Positions 24,643 to 33,635 of a DNA stretch of 64,000 nt are shown piece after piece (position 1 is the first letter of the stretch; every line of letters starts with the position of its first letter). The stretch comes from an uncultured Prevotella sp. (GTDB taxonomy: Bacteria; Bacteroidota; Bacteroidia; Bacteroidales; Bacteroidaceae): the NCBI GenBank assembly GCA_946415755.1, contig CAMKTS010000015.1:1-64000 (forward strand). Direction: 5' to 3'. A program made the position numbers and the translations under genes. Under the pieces are notes generated by a model that saw only the letters and a program-made list of their open reading frames with translations, was not told where the DNA came from and did not search any database.

Positions 24643-25902
24643 ATGAGCTATTTGTTTTCATCTGAGTCCGTATCAGAGGGCCATCCCGACAAAGTGGCCG
24701 ATCAGATAAGTGATGCCATCCTCGACCAGTTCCTGGCTTATGATGACCATGCCCGCGTGGCCTGTGAGTCATTTGTCACCACCGGTCAGGTGGTTATCAT
24801 GGGTGAGGTGCGCAGCGGTGAGTACATCGACCTGCAGACCATAGCCCGCAATACCATCAAGAAAATTGGCTATACGAAGGCCGAATACCAGTTCGACGGC
24901 AACTCGTGTGGAATCCTTACCGCCATCCATGAGCAGAGCGATGACATCAATCGTGGCGTGGACAATGGCGACGAGGACGAGCAGGGTGCCGGCGACCAGG
25001 GTATGATGTTCGGCTATGCCACCAACGAGACGGAGAGCCTGATGCCTGTGTCGCTTGACCTGGCCCATCTCCTAGTGCATACACTGGCCGAGATTCGCAA
25101 GGAGGGTAAGGTAATGACGTACCTGCGTCCTGACTCGAAAAGCCAGGTTACTGTCCAGTATAGTGATGCGGGCATTCCTGAGCGCATAGACACCATCGTC
25201 GTTTCTACACAGCACGACGAGTTTGACAGCGATGACGAGCGCATGCTGGCTCGCATCCGCGAGGATGTCATCAACATCCTCATCCCCCGTGTCAAGGCCA
25301 AGATCCATTCTGAAAGCGTATTGTCGTTGTTTACCGATGATATCAAATACTACGTCAATCCCACCGGCAAGTTTGTCATCGGAGGCCCTCACGGAGATAC
25401 CGGCCTGACAGGTCGTAAGATCATCGTCGATACCTACGGCGGCAAGGGTGCCCACGGTGGCGGTGCCTTCTCAGGAAAGGACTCCAGCAAGGTAGACCGC
25501 TCGGCAGCCTATGCAGCGCGCCATATTGCCAAGAACATGGTGGCTGCCGGTGTGGCCGATGAGATGCTGGTACAGGTGAGTTATGCTATTGGCGTGGCCA
25601 AGCCCATGAACATCTACGTCAACACCTACGGTCGCTCGCATGTTAATATGAGTGACGGTGAGATAGCCCAGCGCATTGAGAAGCTCTTCGACTTGCGCCC
25701 GAAAGCCATTGAGCGCACACTGAAACTTCGCCAGCCCATGTATTTGGAGACGGCCGCCTATGGTCACATGGGTCGCCAGCCGGAGGTGGTAAAGAAGACC
25801 TTCACCAGCCGCTATCATGAGACGAAGTCCATCGAGGTCGAGTTGTTCACGTGGGAGAAACTTGACAGGGTAGAGGATATCAAACGCGAATTTGCTTTGT
25901 AA
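24643..25902 (+). CDS. metK: S-adenosylmethionine synthetase
   Basis: This cytoplasmic enzyme makes S-adenosylmethionine from methionine and ATP. The 419-residue product has all signatures: [19 protein letters not shown] at the start, [15 protein letters not shown], the hexapeptide-containing [20 protein letters not shown] and [19 protein letters not shown]. The upstream gap holds a short TAATTACT-type repeat array, but I see no consensus -7 box. The stop overlaps the next gene's track start by 11 bp. Confidence 0.97.
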   Translation: MSYLFSSESVSEGHPDKVADQISDAILDQFLAYDDHARVACESFVTTGQVVIMGEVRSGEYIDLQTIARNTIKKIGYTKAEYQFDGNSCGILTAIHEQSDDINRGVDNGDEDEQGAGDQGMMFGYATNETESLMPVSLDLAHLLVHTLAEIRKEGKVMTYLRPDSKSQVTVQYSDAGIPERIDTIVVSTQHDEFDSDDERMLARIREDVINILIPRVKAKIHSESVLSLFTDDIKYYVNPTGKFVIGGPHGDTGLTGRKIIVDTYGGKGAHGGGAFSGKDSSKVDRSAAYAARHIAKNMVAAGVADEMLVQVSYAIGVAKPMNIYVNTYGRSHVNMSDGEIAQRIEKLFDLRPKAIERTLKLRQPMYLETAAYGHMGRQPEVVKKTFTSRYHETKSIEVELFTWEKLDRVEDIKREFAL

Positions 25903-26920
25903 GTTGATACAGCAAGATAGTATATCCCATCAGCAGTTGACGGTGGAGGGTGACACAGCGGTCACCCTCCACCGCACGCTTACACCGGCACAGGTGATTA
26001 GCTGGCTGCCGCGTAGTGCTACGCCTGCTCAACAGGACTCGGCAGTCCAGGCACACTTTCAGCCGGGAGAGATACATTGGAGCAATCGCCCCGACACGCT
26101 CCACCTGCCTGGTCATGACAAGGGACGCAACCTGCTGGATATCAATATCCCACAATATTACCGTGAGGGTTTCTTCTCGAACGACACCCTCTTCCATCCC
26201 GAACTGCCAGGTGGCCGCTATGGTGTTGCCGGTGACCCTGTGCCCTATAGCGTGCGTGGTGACAACGTCATCACATCGATACTGCTGGTTTGTTTTGTCT
26301 TGGCCGTCATTGCCTTTTCCATTACCCGTTCATTTATTGTGCGCCAGCTGCACAGCATCTTTCATCTGCCGCATCAGGGAACGTCTGAGGTGTCAGAGAC
26401 AGGCACCGAGCTGCGCTTCCTTTTCTTCCTGGTGTTCATCACCTGCCTGCTGCTGTCGCTGCTTTACTTTTTCTATACCGTAAACTATGTCGGCCACACC
26501 TTCATACTCTCGTCAGAGTATCACCTCATTGCCATCTATCTGGCCATCATAGTCACCTATTTTCCGCTGAAGATGCTTCTCTATTCGGCAGTCAATAGCG
26601 TGTTCTTTGATAGTAAGAAAAATGGACAATGGCTTAAAGTGCTCTTATTCATAACTGCCATCGAGGGAGTCTTGTTGTTCCCTGCTGTCATATTGCTGGC
26701 TTATCTCGGATTTTCCGTCCAGAATGTCGCAAATTACTTTACTTTTGTACTTATAATCGTTAAAATATTGACATTTTACAAGTGTTATGTCATATTTTTT
26801 CGGGGAAATGTTTTTTTTCTTCAGATTATTTTGTACTTTTGTGCCCTCGAAATGGTTCCTTTGCTCTTTTTATGGGGAGCTTTGGACATCACGGCAAACA
26901 TGTTGAAAGTAATTTTTTAG
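25892..26920 (+). CDS. DUF4271-family integral membrane protein
   Basis: The track start is a TTG at 25892 inside metK; another TTG lies at 25904. The N-terminus is therefore uncertain. The first about 125 residues look soluble ([20 protein letters not shown]). Seven or eight hydrophobic segments follow, from [16 protein letters not shown] to the C-terminal [12 protein letters not shown]. This matches the Bacteroidetes DUF4271 family, which is regularly found upstream of hemD. No function is established. hemD begins 7 bp downstream, so the genes are co-transcribed. Confidence 0.75.
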   Translation: MLCKLIQQDSISHQQLTVEGDTAVTLHRTLTPAQVISWLPRSATPAQQDSAVQAHFQPGEIHWSNRPDTLHLPGHDKGRNLLDINIPQYYREGFFSNDTLFHPELPGGRYGVAGDPVPYSVRGDNVITSILLVCFVLAVIAFSITRSFIVRQLHSIFHLPHQGTSEVSETGTELRFLFFLVFITCLLLSLLYFFYTVNYVGHTFILSSEYHLIAIYLAIIVTYFPLKMLLYSAVNSVFFDSKKNGQWLKVLLFITAIEGVLLFPAVILLAYLGFSVQNVANYFTFVLIIVKILTFYKCYVIFFRGNVFFLQIILYFCALEMVPLLFLWGALDITANMLKVIF

Positions 26921-26927
26921 GACATAG

Positions 26928-27677
26928 ATGATTAAGAAGATTTTGGTTTCACAACCTAAGCCGTCTAATGACAAGTCACCGTATTACGACATCGCATCGC
27001 GATACGAGGTGGAACTGGTTTTCCGTCCGTTTATCAAAGTGGAAGGTATCACGGCAAAGGAGTTTCGCACACAGAAGGTGAACATCCTTGACTACACAGC
27101 CATCGTGTTTACCTCACGCCATGCCATCGACCATTTCTTTACGTTAGCCAAGGAGCTGCGCGTTGCCATTCCCGAAGACATGAAGTATTTCTGTGTGACC
27201 GAGACCATCTCGCTCTATATCCAGAAGTATGTACAGTACCGTAAGCGTAAGGTGTTCTTCGGTACCACGGGTAAGATTGATGACCTCATCCCCACGATGG
27301 TCAAGCACAAGAGTGAAAAGTACTTGGTACCGATGAGTGATGTCCATAATGACAGCGTGCCAAAGCTGATGGACGCCAAGAAACTGAACCATTGCGAGTG
27401 CGTGATGTATCGCACGGTGAGCAACGATTTCACGAAAGAAGAGGTGGATTCGTTTGACTACGACATGCTCATCTTTTTCAGTCCTTCTGGCATCGAGGCT
27501 CTTACCAAGAACTTCCCCGACTTCAAGCAGGGCGACATTGTCATTGCCACCTTTGGTCCTGCCACAGCCCAGGCCGTCAGGGATGCCGGGTTGCGCCTTG
27601 ACCTTGAGGCTCCCTCAGAGAAGTATCCTTCCATGACTAGTGCCTTGCAGCACTATCTCTTAGAGAAGCAGGGATAA
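26928..27677 (+). CDS. hemD: Uroporphyrinogen-III synthase family protein
   Basis: A 249-residue protein of the HemD family: KKILVSQPKPSNDKSPYYDI at the start, IVFTSRHAIDHFFTLAKEL, MLIFFSPSGIEALTKNFPDF and VIATFGPATAQAVRDAGLRL. HemD closes hydroxymethylbilane to uroporphyrinogen III for heme or corrin synthesis. Sequence conservation in this family is low, and some Bacteroidetes members keep the gene without a full heme pathway, so enzymatic activity is likely rather than proven. It lies in the DUF4271-hemD-rnpA-yidD cluster. Confidence 0.85.
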   Translation: MIKKILVSQPKPSNDKSPYYDIASRYEVELVFRPFIKVEGITAKEFRTQKVNILDYTAIVFTSRHAIDHFFTLAKELRVAIPEDMKYFCVTETISLYIQKYVQYRKRKVFFGTTGKIDDLIPTMVKHKSEKYLVPMSDVHNDSVPKLMDAKKLNHCECVMYRTVSNDFTKEEVDSFDYDMLIFFSPSGIEALTKNFPDFKQGDIVIATFGPATAQAVRDAGLRLDLEAPSEKYPSMTSALQHYLLEKQG

Positions 27678-27692
27678 TCTCTTTTTTTTACG

Positions 27693-28133
27693 ATGATGGG
27701 TGTCCATGCGTCCTGCCCGCAACAAATCTCAGGTGGCGAAACACTTGGCCATAGGGAGCGCATGCGTGGCCGTCAGTTGATCACATCGTTCTTCAGTGGC
27801 GGCGGTAGCCGTTCATTGGCAGCCTATCCGTTGCGTGTCGTCTATATGACGGCCAAAGGCTCTAGTGATGCTGCTCCTGTGCGAATGATGGTCACTGTCT
27901 CCAAGCGTCACTTCAAACATGCCGTCGACCGCAATCGTGTGAAGCGTCAAGTACGTGAGGCCTTCCGTCGTCACAAGCAAGTGCTCTACGATTCCCTGCC
28001 TGCCGACAGTCATCTGCTGGTGGCCTTTATATGGCTATCCGACCAGCATAGTCCTTCGGCTAATGTCGAAGCACGGGTCGTGGGACTACTGCATCGTGTG
28101 GCAGAGAAGATGAAAACGAATAGTGAAAAGTGA
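27693..28133 (+). CDS. rnpA: Ribonuclease P protein component
   Basis: The protein subunit of RNase P, which matures tRNA 5' ends. The 146-residue product has the core RNR motif, [20 protein letters not shown], and the basic helix that follows (FRRHKQVL). The N-terminal about 20 residues ([20 protein letters not shown]) are longer than usual, so translation may begin later. It ends in an overlap with yidD, a conserved bacterial arrangement. Confidence 0.92.
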   Translation: MMGVHASCPQQISGGETLGHRERMRGRQLITSFFSGGGSRSLAAYPLRVVYMTAKGSSDAAPVRMMVTVSKRHFKHAVDRNRVKRQVREAFRRHKQVLYDSLPADSHLLVAFIWLSDQHSPSANVEARVVGLLHRVAEKMKTNSEK

Positions 28134-28360
28134 ATAATTTCAAAGACCTTCTTTCCTGGCTGCTGATTCTGCCCATCCGTTTCTACCAGCTTTGCATCTC
28201 TCCGTTGCTGGGACCCTCTTGTCGCTTCACCCCCACCTGTAGCGAGTATGCCCGTCAGGCCATCAAGAAACACGGTCCCTTCAAGGGACTTTGGCTGGCC
28301 ATCCGCCGCCTCCTACGCTGTCATCCTTGGGGAGGCTCTGGCTATGACCCTGTCCCATGA
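28130..28360 (+). CDS. yidD: Membrane protein insertion efficiency factor YidD
   Basis: A 76-residue protein with the family core: [36 protein letters not shown] and [17 protein letters not shown]. It assists YidC/Oxa1-type insertion of inner-membrane proteins at the membrane. The start is GTG (28130-28132), overlapping the rnpA stop by 4 bp. Confidence 0.95.
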   Translation: MNNFKDLLSWLLILPIRFYQLCISPLLGPSCRFTPTCSEYARQAIKKHGPFKGLWLAIRRLLRCHPWGGSGYDPVP

Positions 28361-28390
28361 AAAAGTGTAAAAGGTGTTTTTTCAAGTTTT

Positions 28391-28424
28391 TTTGCTTGTA
28401 TGTGGAGAAAAAGTCGTACCTTTG
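28391..28424 (+). promoter_or_regulatory. tyrS promoter and leader
   Basis: TTTG (28391-28394) and TACCTTTG (28417-28424) are 22 bp apart. The transcript would have a leader of about 100 nt before the tyrS ATG at 28529. It contains GGGG/CCCC words (near 28442 and 28493) that could pair. No known riboswitch or T-box pattern was recognised. Confidence 0.6.
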
Positions 28425-28528
28425 CATGCTGAAATAACATTGGGGTGGTTCGGGCATGACCTTGAGCCGTAAGTTTACCGAGAATTCGGATCCCCCACGA
28501 CACAATTATTAATAATAGCAATCATTCG

Positions 28529-29827
28529 ATGATTAAAAATTTTGTTGAAGAACTGAAATGGCGCGGCATGCTGGCACAGATGATGCCTGGCACAGAAGAA
28601 CTGCTCCAGAAAGAAATGGTAACGGCCTATCTGGGTACTGACCCCACGGCAGACTCATTGCATATCGGTCACCTGTGTGGCATTATGATGTTGCGCCACT
28701 TGCAGCGTTGTGGTCACAAACCCATCATCCTGGTGGGTGGTGCCACGGGTATGATTGGCGACCCCTCTGGTAAGTCACAGGAGCGTAACTTGCTGAACGA
28801 AGAGACGCTGCGCCACAACCAGGAGTGCATCAAGGCACAAGTATCGAAGTTCCTCGATTTTGAGAGCAAGGATGCCAATGCCGCTGAAATGGTGAACAAC
28901 TACGACTGGATGAAGGATTTCACATTCCTGGATTTCGCCCGTGAGGTGGGTAAGCACATCACCGTGAACTATATGATGGCCAAGGACAGCGTGCAGCAGC
29001 GACTGAACGGTACGGCCCGCGACGGTCTGTCGTTTACAGAGTTCACCTACCAGCTGCTGCAGGGCTACGACTTCCTGTATCTCTATCAGCACAAGAATTG
29101 TAAGTTGCAGTTGGGTGGCAACGACCAGTGGGGTAATATCACCACGGGTACGGAGCTTATCCGCCGTACGTTGGGATATGAGAACGAGGCCTTCGCCCTA
29201 ACCTGTCCGCTCATCACCAAGAGCGACGGCAAGAAGTTCGGCAAGACCGAGAGCGGCAACATCTGGCTCGACCCGAAGCGCACCACACCGTATAAGTTCT
29301 ATCAGTTCTGGCTGAACGTCAGCGATGACGATGCAGAGAAGTATATCAAGATATTCACTTCTTTGGAGAAGGACGTGATTGATGCACTCGTCGAAGAGCA
29401 CAAGCTGGATCCAGGACGCCGCGTGCTGCAGAAGCGTCTGGCTGAGGAGGTGACCGTCATGGTACACTCGCAGGAAGCACTGGATGCTGCTATCGAAGCA
29501 TCGAACTTGCTGTTCGGCAAGTCGACCAAAGAGGGACTGGAGAAGCTTGACGAGCAGACTTTCCTCGACGTGTTCGACGGTGTACCCCAGTTCGAAATCT
29601 CGAAAGACCAGCTGGGGCAGCCCGCCATTGAGATGTTCACTACTGTAGCCCCCGTTTTCCCCTCAAAGGGTGAGATGCGCAAGATGGTGCAGGGTGGTGG
29701 TGTCTCTCTGAACAAGGAGAAACTGACCGACCAGCAGCGTTCCATTACCGCCGATGACCTTATTGATGGCAAGTACCTACTGGCACAGAAGGGTAAGAAG
29801 AACTACTATCTGCTGATAGTAAAATAA
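28529..29827 (+). CDS. tyrS: Tyrosyl-tRNA synthetase
   Basis: This enzyme charges tRNA-Tyr. The 432-residue class I synthetase has the HIGH motif as HIGH in [13 protein letters not shown] (residues about 40-50), [17 protein letters not shown], the tyrosine pocket [13 protein letters not shown], and the second signature KFGKT in [14 protein letters not shown] near 230. The C-terminal S4-like RNA-binding domain follows ([20 protein letters not shown]). It is the last gene of the cluster, though it has its own promoter. Confidence 0.97.
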   Translation: MIKNFVEELKWRGMLAQMMPGTEELLQKEMVTAYLGTDPTADSLHIGHLCGIMMLRHLQRCGHKPIILVGGATGMIGDPSGKSQERNLLNEETLRHNQECIKAQVSKFLDFESKDANAAEMVNNYDWMKDFTFLDFAREVGKHITVNYMMAKDSVQQRLNGTARDGLSFTEFTYQLLQGYDFLYLYQHKNCKLQLGGNDQWGNITTGTELIRRTLGYENEAFALTCPLITKSDGKKFGKTESGNIWLDPKRTTPYKFYQFWLNVSDDDAEKYIKIFTSLEKDVIDALVEEHKLDPGRRVLQKRLAEEVTVMVHSQEALDAAIEASNLLFGKSTKEGLEKLDEQTFLDVFDGVPQFEISKDQLGQPAIEMFTTVAPVFPSKGEMRKMVQGGGVSLNKEKLTDQQRSITADDLIDGKYLLAQKGKKNYYLLIVK

Positions 29828-29840
29828 TAAAAGGTGGAAA

Positions 29841-29865
29841 AATATTTGGCGATATGCCAAATATT
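29841..29865. promoter_or_regulatory. Perfect 10-bp dyad over the tRNA-Gln promoter
   Basis: AATATTTGGC-GATAT-GCCAAATATT is a perfect inverted repeat. It lies 14 bp after the tyrS stop, and its left arm contains the -33 TTTG of the tRNA-Gln promoter. It may act as a tyrS terminator (only a weak T-run follows) or as a regulator site for the tRNA promoter. Confidence 0.6.
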
Positions 29866-29876
29866 TCTTACCTTTG
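29845..29876 (+). promoter_or_regulatory. tRNA-Gln promoter
   Basis: TTTG (29845-29848), a 20-bp spacer and TACCTTTG (29869-29876), followed by CACCCGCAAA, a start-site context also seen at tRNA-Ser and at 63764. Confidence 0.75.
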
Positions 29877-29894
29877 CACCCGCAAAAGTGCGAT

Positions 29895-29965
29895 TGTCCA
29901 ATGGTGTAATGGTAGCACAACAGGTTTTGGTTCTGTTTGTGGTGGTTCGAATCCGCCTTGGACAA
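29895..29965 (+). tRNA. tRNA-Gln (TTG)
   Basis: The acceptor arms TGTCCAA and TTGGACA pair fully. The T-arm is GGTGG-TTCGAAT-CCGCC. The anticodon loop in CAGGTTTTGGTTCTG presents TTG. The 71-nt gene has no encoded CCA. Confidence 0.95.
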
Positions 29966-30029
29966 CAAAGAGAGAGGATGTGACTTGGGCACACCCTCTT
30001 TTTGATAAGGCTACGAAACAATCTATAAA

Positions 30030-30347
30030 ATGAAGAGATTTGCTTTTAAGATGCTGCTCCGTGCGGGCTGTGAGCAGGAGTACGAACGACGACATGCCGC
30101 CATCTGGCCCGAACTGGTGGAGATGATCAAGGCCCAGGGGGTGTCTAACTACAGTATTTTCTGGGATCGTGATACCAATATTCTCTTTGGCTATCAGGAG
30201 TGTTCAGGTGATGGCAATTCGCAGGATACCAGCCATGTAGACCCCATCACCCAGCGATGGTGGGACATGATGGCCGATTTGATGGATACCAATGCCGACC
30301 ACTCGCCTGTAACGATACCCCTTGTCGAGGTGTTCCATTTGGACTGA
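30030..30347 (+). CDS. rhaM: L-rhamnose mutarotase
   Basis: A 105-residue protein of the RhaM family: FKMLLRAGCEQEYERRHAAI (His near 23), WPELVEMIKAQGVSNYSIFW, and ITQRWWDMMADLMDTN near the end. The enzyme interconverts alpha- and beta-L-rhamnopyranose so that rhamnose can be isomerised. Rhamnose is the product of the GH78 enzyme encoded at 56072-58420. It lies 109 bp upstream of kduI. Confidence 0.9.
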   Translation: MKRFAFKMLLRAGCEQEYERRHAAIWPELVEMIKAQGVSNYSIFWDRDTNILFGYQECSGDGNSQDTSHVDPITQRWWDMMADLMDTNADHSPVTIPLVEVFHLD

Positions 30348-30413
30348 CCGTCTTTAAGTATTAATCTATTTTAAATCGTATTGAAAATAGATGACTATTC
30401 AAAAAGAATTTAT

Positions 30414-30421
30414 TAACTTTG
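30414..30421 (+). promoter_or_regulatory. kduI promoter -7 element
   Basis: TAACTTTG lies 35 bp before the kduI ATG. No TTTG is placed at a normal -33 distance, which could mean dependence on an activator. Confidence 0.5.
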
Positions 30422-30456
30422 CAGATTAGAAACATACTAAGATAGATCAATACGAT

Positions 30457-31299
30457 ATGAAGACCCTTTATGAGATACGCTATGCGGCTCATCCAGAGGA
30501 TGCCAAAGGCTATGACACTCAGCGTTTGCGCCGTGACTTCTTAATAGAAACCCTATTCAGGGCCGATGAAGTGAACATGGTCTATTCCATGTACGACCGG
30601 ATGGTGGTGGGTGGTGCCATGCCTATAGCAGAGACTCTGTCCTTGGAGGCTATCGACCCGCTGAAGGCCACTTTCTTCACTACTCGCCGTGAAGTGGGCA
30701 TCTTCAATGTAGGTGGTGCCGGTAGCGTGAGAGTAGGGGATGAGATGTTCGACCTCGACTACAAGGAGGCATTATATATAGGTAAGGGTGACCGCGAGGT
30801 GGCTTTTATGTCAAAGAATGCTGCGCAGCCGGCCAAATTCTATTTCAACTCCACGACAGCACATGCCGTCTATCCCTGCCGCAAGGTGACCAAGCAGGAT
30901 GCCGTGGTGGCTCACATGGGTAGCCTCGACATGTCGAATGAACGTAACATCAACAAGATGTTGGTGAATCAGGTGTTGCCCACCTGTCAGCTGCAGATGG
31001 GTATGACGGAACTGGCGACGGGCAGTGTGTGGAATACCATGCCCGCACACGTTCACAGTCGTCGCATGGAGGCCTATTTTTATTTCGAATTACCTGAAGG
31101 ACAGGCTGCCTGCCATTTCATGGGCGAGCCACAGGAGACCCGTCACCTCTGGCTGCACAACGACCAGGCCGTGCTTTCACCAGAGTGGAGCATCCACAGC
31201 GCGGCTGCTACGCATAACTATACCTTCATCTGGGGAATGGGTGGCGAGAACCTCGACTACGGAGATCAAGACTTTTCTTTAATAACCGATTTAAAATAA
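30457..31299 (+). CDS. kduI: 5-dehydro-4-deoxy-D-glucuronate isomerase
   Basis: The 280-residue cupin converts 5-keto-4-deoxyuronate, formed from unsaturated pectin ends, to 2,5-diketo-3-deoxygluconate. The N-terminal RYAAHPEDAKGYDTQRLRRD is conserved, as are GGAMPIAETLSLE and the metal-binding region AHVHSRRMEAYFYFELPEGQ with its two His and Glu. kduD follows 10 bp later, so the two form an operon acting on products of the GH105-PL1 enzyme at 1680. Confidence 0.96.
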   Translation: MKTLYEIRYAAHPEDAKGYDTQRLRRDFLIETLFRADEVNMVYSMYDRMVVGGAMPIAETLSLEAIDPLKATFFTTRREVGIFNVGGAGSVRVGDEMFDLDYKEALYIGKGDREVAFMSKNAAQPAKFYFNSTTAHAVYPCRKVTKQDAVVAHMGSLDMSNERNINKMLVNQVLPTCQLQMGMTELATGSVWNTMPAHVHSRRMEAYFYFELPEGQAACHFMGEPQETRHLWLHNDQAVLSPEWSIHSAAATHNYTFIWGMGGENLDYGDQDFSLITDLK

Positions 31300-31309
31300 C
31301 AAACAAGTT

Positions 31310-32110
31310 ATGGCAAACATGTTTTCATTAGAGGGTAAGAATGCGTGGATTACCGGCGCTTCTTACGGCATTGGCTTCAACATTGCAAAGGCATTTGTGG
31401 GAGCAGGTATCAAAACCATTATTTTCAACGACATCAACGAGGCTGCCCTGGAGCGTGGCTTGGCCAACTACAAAGAGGCCGGTATCGAGAATGTGAAAGG
31501 CTACGTTTGTGACGTGACGAAGGAAGACGACGTGAAGGCACTTGTGGAGAAGATTCATGAGGAGGTTGGTCAGATTGACATTCTCGTGAACAATGCTGGC
31601 ATCATCAAGCGCATCCCCATGCACGAGATGAAGCGCGCCGAGTTCCAGCAGGTCATCGACATCGACCTCGTAGGTCCGTTTATCTGCTCATCGGCTGTGA
31701 TTCCTGAAATGATGGAGCGCAAGGAGGGTAAGATCATCAATATCTGTTCGATGATGTCGGAGCTGGGTCGTGAGACCGTATCGGCATATGCAGCTGCCAA
31801 GGGTGGTCTGAAGATGCTCACGCGCAACATCTGTTCAGAATATGGCGAGTATAATATCCAGTGTAACGGTATTGGCCCGGGCTACATTGCTACTCCGCAG
31901 ACTGCTCCATTGCGTGAGCGCCAGCCGGATGGCAGCCGTCATCCGTTCGACAGCTTTATCTGTGCCAAGACGCCTGCCGGTCGCTGGCTCAATCCTGAGG
32001 AGTTGGGTGGCCCCGCCGTATTCCTGGCCTCTCACGCTTCTGATGCCGTCAACGGTCACGTGCTCTATGTCGATGGAGGTATCCTGGCCTATATCGGTAA
32101 GCAGCCCTGA
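31310..32110 (+). CDS. kduD: 2-dehydro-3-deoxy-D-gluconate 5-dehydrogenase (SDR family)
   Basis: A 266-residue short-chain dehydrogenase. The nucleotide motif is TGASYGIGFNIAKAF near 16-30, followed by NNAGII and the catalytic SAYAAAKGGLKML (Tyr-x3-Lys near 160-164). It reduces 2,5-diketo-3-deoxygluconate to 2-keto-3-deoxygluconate. Placement directly after kduI supports kduD over the similar gluconate 5-dehydrogenases. KDG kinase and aldolase genes are not in this window. Confidence 0.93.
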   Translation: MANMFSLEGKNAWITGASYGIGFNIAKAFVGAGIKTIIFNDINEAALERGLANYKEAGIENVKGYVCDVTKEDDVKALVEKIHEEVGQIDILVNNAGIIKRIPMHEMKRAEFQQVIDIDLVGPFICSSAVIPEMMERKEGKIINICSMMSELGRETVSAYAAAKGGLKMLTRNICSEYGEYNIQCNGIGPGYIATPQTAPLRERQPDGSRHPFDSFICAKTPAGRWLNPEELGGPAVFLASHASDAVNGHVLYVDGGILAYIGKQP

Positions 32111-32132
32111 TTGTCGTGAACAACCATCAAAA

Positions 32133-32160
32133 AAAAGGCTTCCTACAAAGGAAGCCTTTT
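32133..32160. terminator. Bidirectional terminator between kduD and HU
   Basis: A perfect 11-bp stem AAAAGGCTTCC/GGAAGCCTTTT with a TACAAA loop. A-tract and T-tract ends serve kduD (plus) and the HU gene (minus). Confidence 0.9.
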
Positions 32161-32179
32161 CATTTTATTTTACAAAGCG

Positions 32180-32455
32180 TTACTTGTTTACAGCATCAGC
32201 GAGTTCTGCACCAGCCTTGAACTTGGCAACCTTCTTGGCAGCAATCTTAATCTTCTGCTTGGTAGCGGGGTTGATGCCTTCACGAGCGGGCTTCTCGGCA
32301 ATAGCGAATGTGCCGAAACCGACGAGCTGAATTTTGTCACCTGCTACGAGAGCATCCTTAATAGCTGCGATAGTGGCATCGAGAGCCTTCTTAGCGTCAA
32401 CCTTGGTAATGCCAGTACCTGCTGCAATCTTCTCAATTAATTCTGTTTTGTTCAT
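32180..32455 (-). CDS. hup: HU family DNA-binding protein
   Basis: A 91-residue nucleoid protein: MNKTELIEKIAAGTGITKVD at the start and the DNA-arm region FGTFAIAEKPAREGINPATK, closing with FKAGAELADAVNK. It bends and compacts DNA as a dimer. It is monocistronic, with a consensus promoter upstream and a shared terminator downstream. Confidence 0.96.
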   Translation of the reverse strand: MNKTELIEKIAAGTGITKVDAKKALDATIAAIKDALVAGDKIQLVGFGTFAIAEKPAREGINPATKQKIKIAAKKVAKFKAGAELADAVNK

Positions 32456-32507
32456 AATTTTGTTGTTTAAAAAGTTAATGATAATGTTTAAAGTCGTTTT
32501 TATGACG

Positions 32508-32539
32508 CAAATATAGGGGAAAGTTATCAGAAAACAAAC
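32508..32539 (-). promoter_or_regulatory. HU gene promoter
   Basis: On the minus strand TTTG (32539-32536), a 20-bp spacer and TATATTTG (32515-32508) match the consensus. The -7 box is 52 bp upstream of the ATG. Confidence 0.75.
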
Positions 32540-32714
32540 AAAAATTCGAAAAAAATTACTTTTTTATCGAAAAAAAGTGTGTAAAGGCCCGTTTTTGTGC
32601 TTAAAAACAGATATTTTTCGTAATTTTGTGCGCGAAAAAGCAACAATAGGCTGAACAGCCATTGAAATCGCTCAACCGGTAAACGGTAAATTAGAAAACG
32701 GTAAATTACAAAAT

Positions 32715-33635
32715 ATGAACAACATGCCTCTTATGACCAAGAATCTGTTGGTGGTCAATTTCCTGGCTTACATGGCAACATGGGTGCTGGAGTTGCGCGG
32801 CATTGACCTGACGGCGATGTTGGGCCTCCATTTCTTCTTGGCCAGCGACTTCCATTTCTATCAGTTCTTCACCTATATGTTCCTCCACGGCAGTTTCATG
32901 CACATCTTTTTCAACATGTTTGCCCTCTGGATGTTTGGTAGTGTGATAGAGCGTGTGTGGGGACCAAAAAAATTCCTTTTTTATTACATTTGTTGCGGTA
33001 TCGGAGCGGGCCTGACACAGGAGATTGTGCAGTATGCCGACTATTCTATACAGGGTATTTCTGCCTATCAGTACGTGAATGCTGGCGGTGTGCAGATGAC
33101 CACCGATGCCTATGTCAACCTGTGGACTACCATCGGTGCGTCTGGTGCCGTCTATGGTATTCTGCTGGCCTTCGGAATGATATTCCCCAACGAACGGCTG
33201 TTCATTATCCCCTTCCCCTTCCCCATTAAGGCCAAGTGGCTCATCGTGGGCTATATCGCCATTGAGTTGTTCTCTGCCTTCCAGAGTTCGGGCGACGGAG
33301 TGGCCCACATGGCACATTTGGGCGGTATGCTCTTCGGTTTCCTGCTCATCCGCTACTGGCAGAAGCATCCCGATGCTTCGGGGCGTTTCGGACGAAGCCG
33401 GGGCATGGAGTTCTTCGATAGTTTGAAGCGTAGGTATGATGACCGCAGGCAGAACAATGGCATGCATGCTGGCTATGGTGCCAGCCGTCGCGAGACCGAT
33501 GAGGAGTATAATGCCCGCAAGCACCAGAACCAGGAAGAGATAGATGCCATCCTCGACAAGATTCGCAAGAGCGGATACGACAGTCTGACCAAGGAGGAGA
33601 AGCAGAAACTGTTTGACCAGAGCCGCAACCCGTGA
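32715..33635 (+). CDS. Rhomboid family intramembrane serine protease
   Basis: A 306-residue membrane protein with the rhomboid core in about the first 225 residues. HGSFMHIFFNMFALWMFG is the HxxxN-type second helix. TIGASGAVYGILLAF carries the catalytic Ser at about 143, and AHMAHLGGMLFGF carries the catalytic His at about 201. A soluble, charged C-terminal tail follows (DEEYNARKHQNQEEIDAILD). It cleaves membrane substrates that cannot be named from sequence. The next gene overlaps its stop by 4 bp. A -7-like TAATTTTG lies at 32621-32628. Confidence 0.92.
   Translation: MNNMPLMTKNLLVVNFLAYMATWVLELRGIDLTAMLGLHFFLASDFHFYQFFTYMFLHGSFMHIFFNMFALWMFGSVIERVWGPKKFLFYYICCGIGAGLTQEIVQYADYSIQGISAYQYVNAGGVQMTTDAYVNLWTTIGASGAVYGILLAFGMIFPNERLFIIPFPFPIKAKWLIVGYIAIELFSAFQSSGDGVAHMAHLGGMLFGFLLIRYWQKHPDASGRFGRSRGMEFFDSLKRRYDDRRQNNGMHAGYGASRRETDEEYNARKHQNQEEIDAILDKIRKSGYDSLTKEEKQKLFDQSRNP

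Noticed and set aside
28485-28500. GAATTCGGATCC-like adjacency of two common cloning sites in the tyrS leader
   Set aside because: It could look like a vector linker, but the flanks run smoothly from the tyrS promoter into tyrS, with no vector sequence on either side. Chance is the simpler view.
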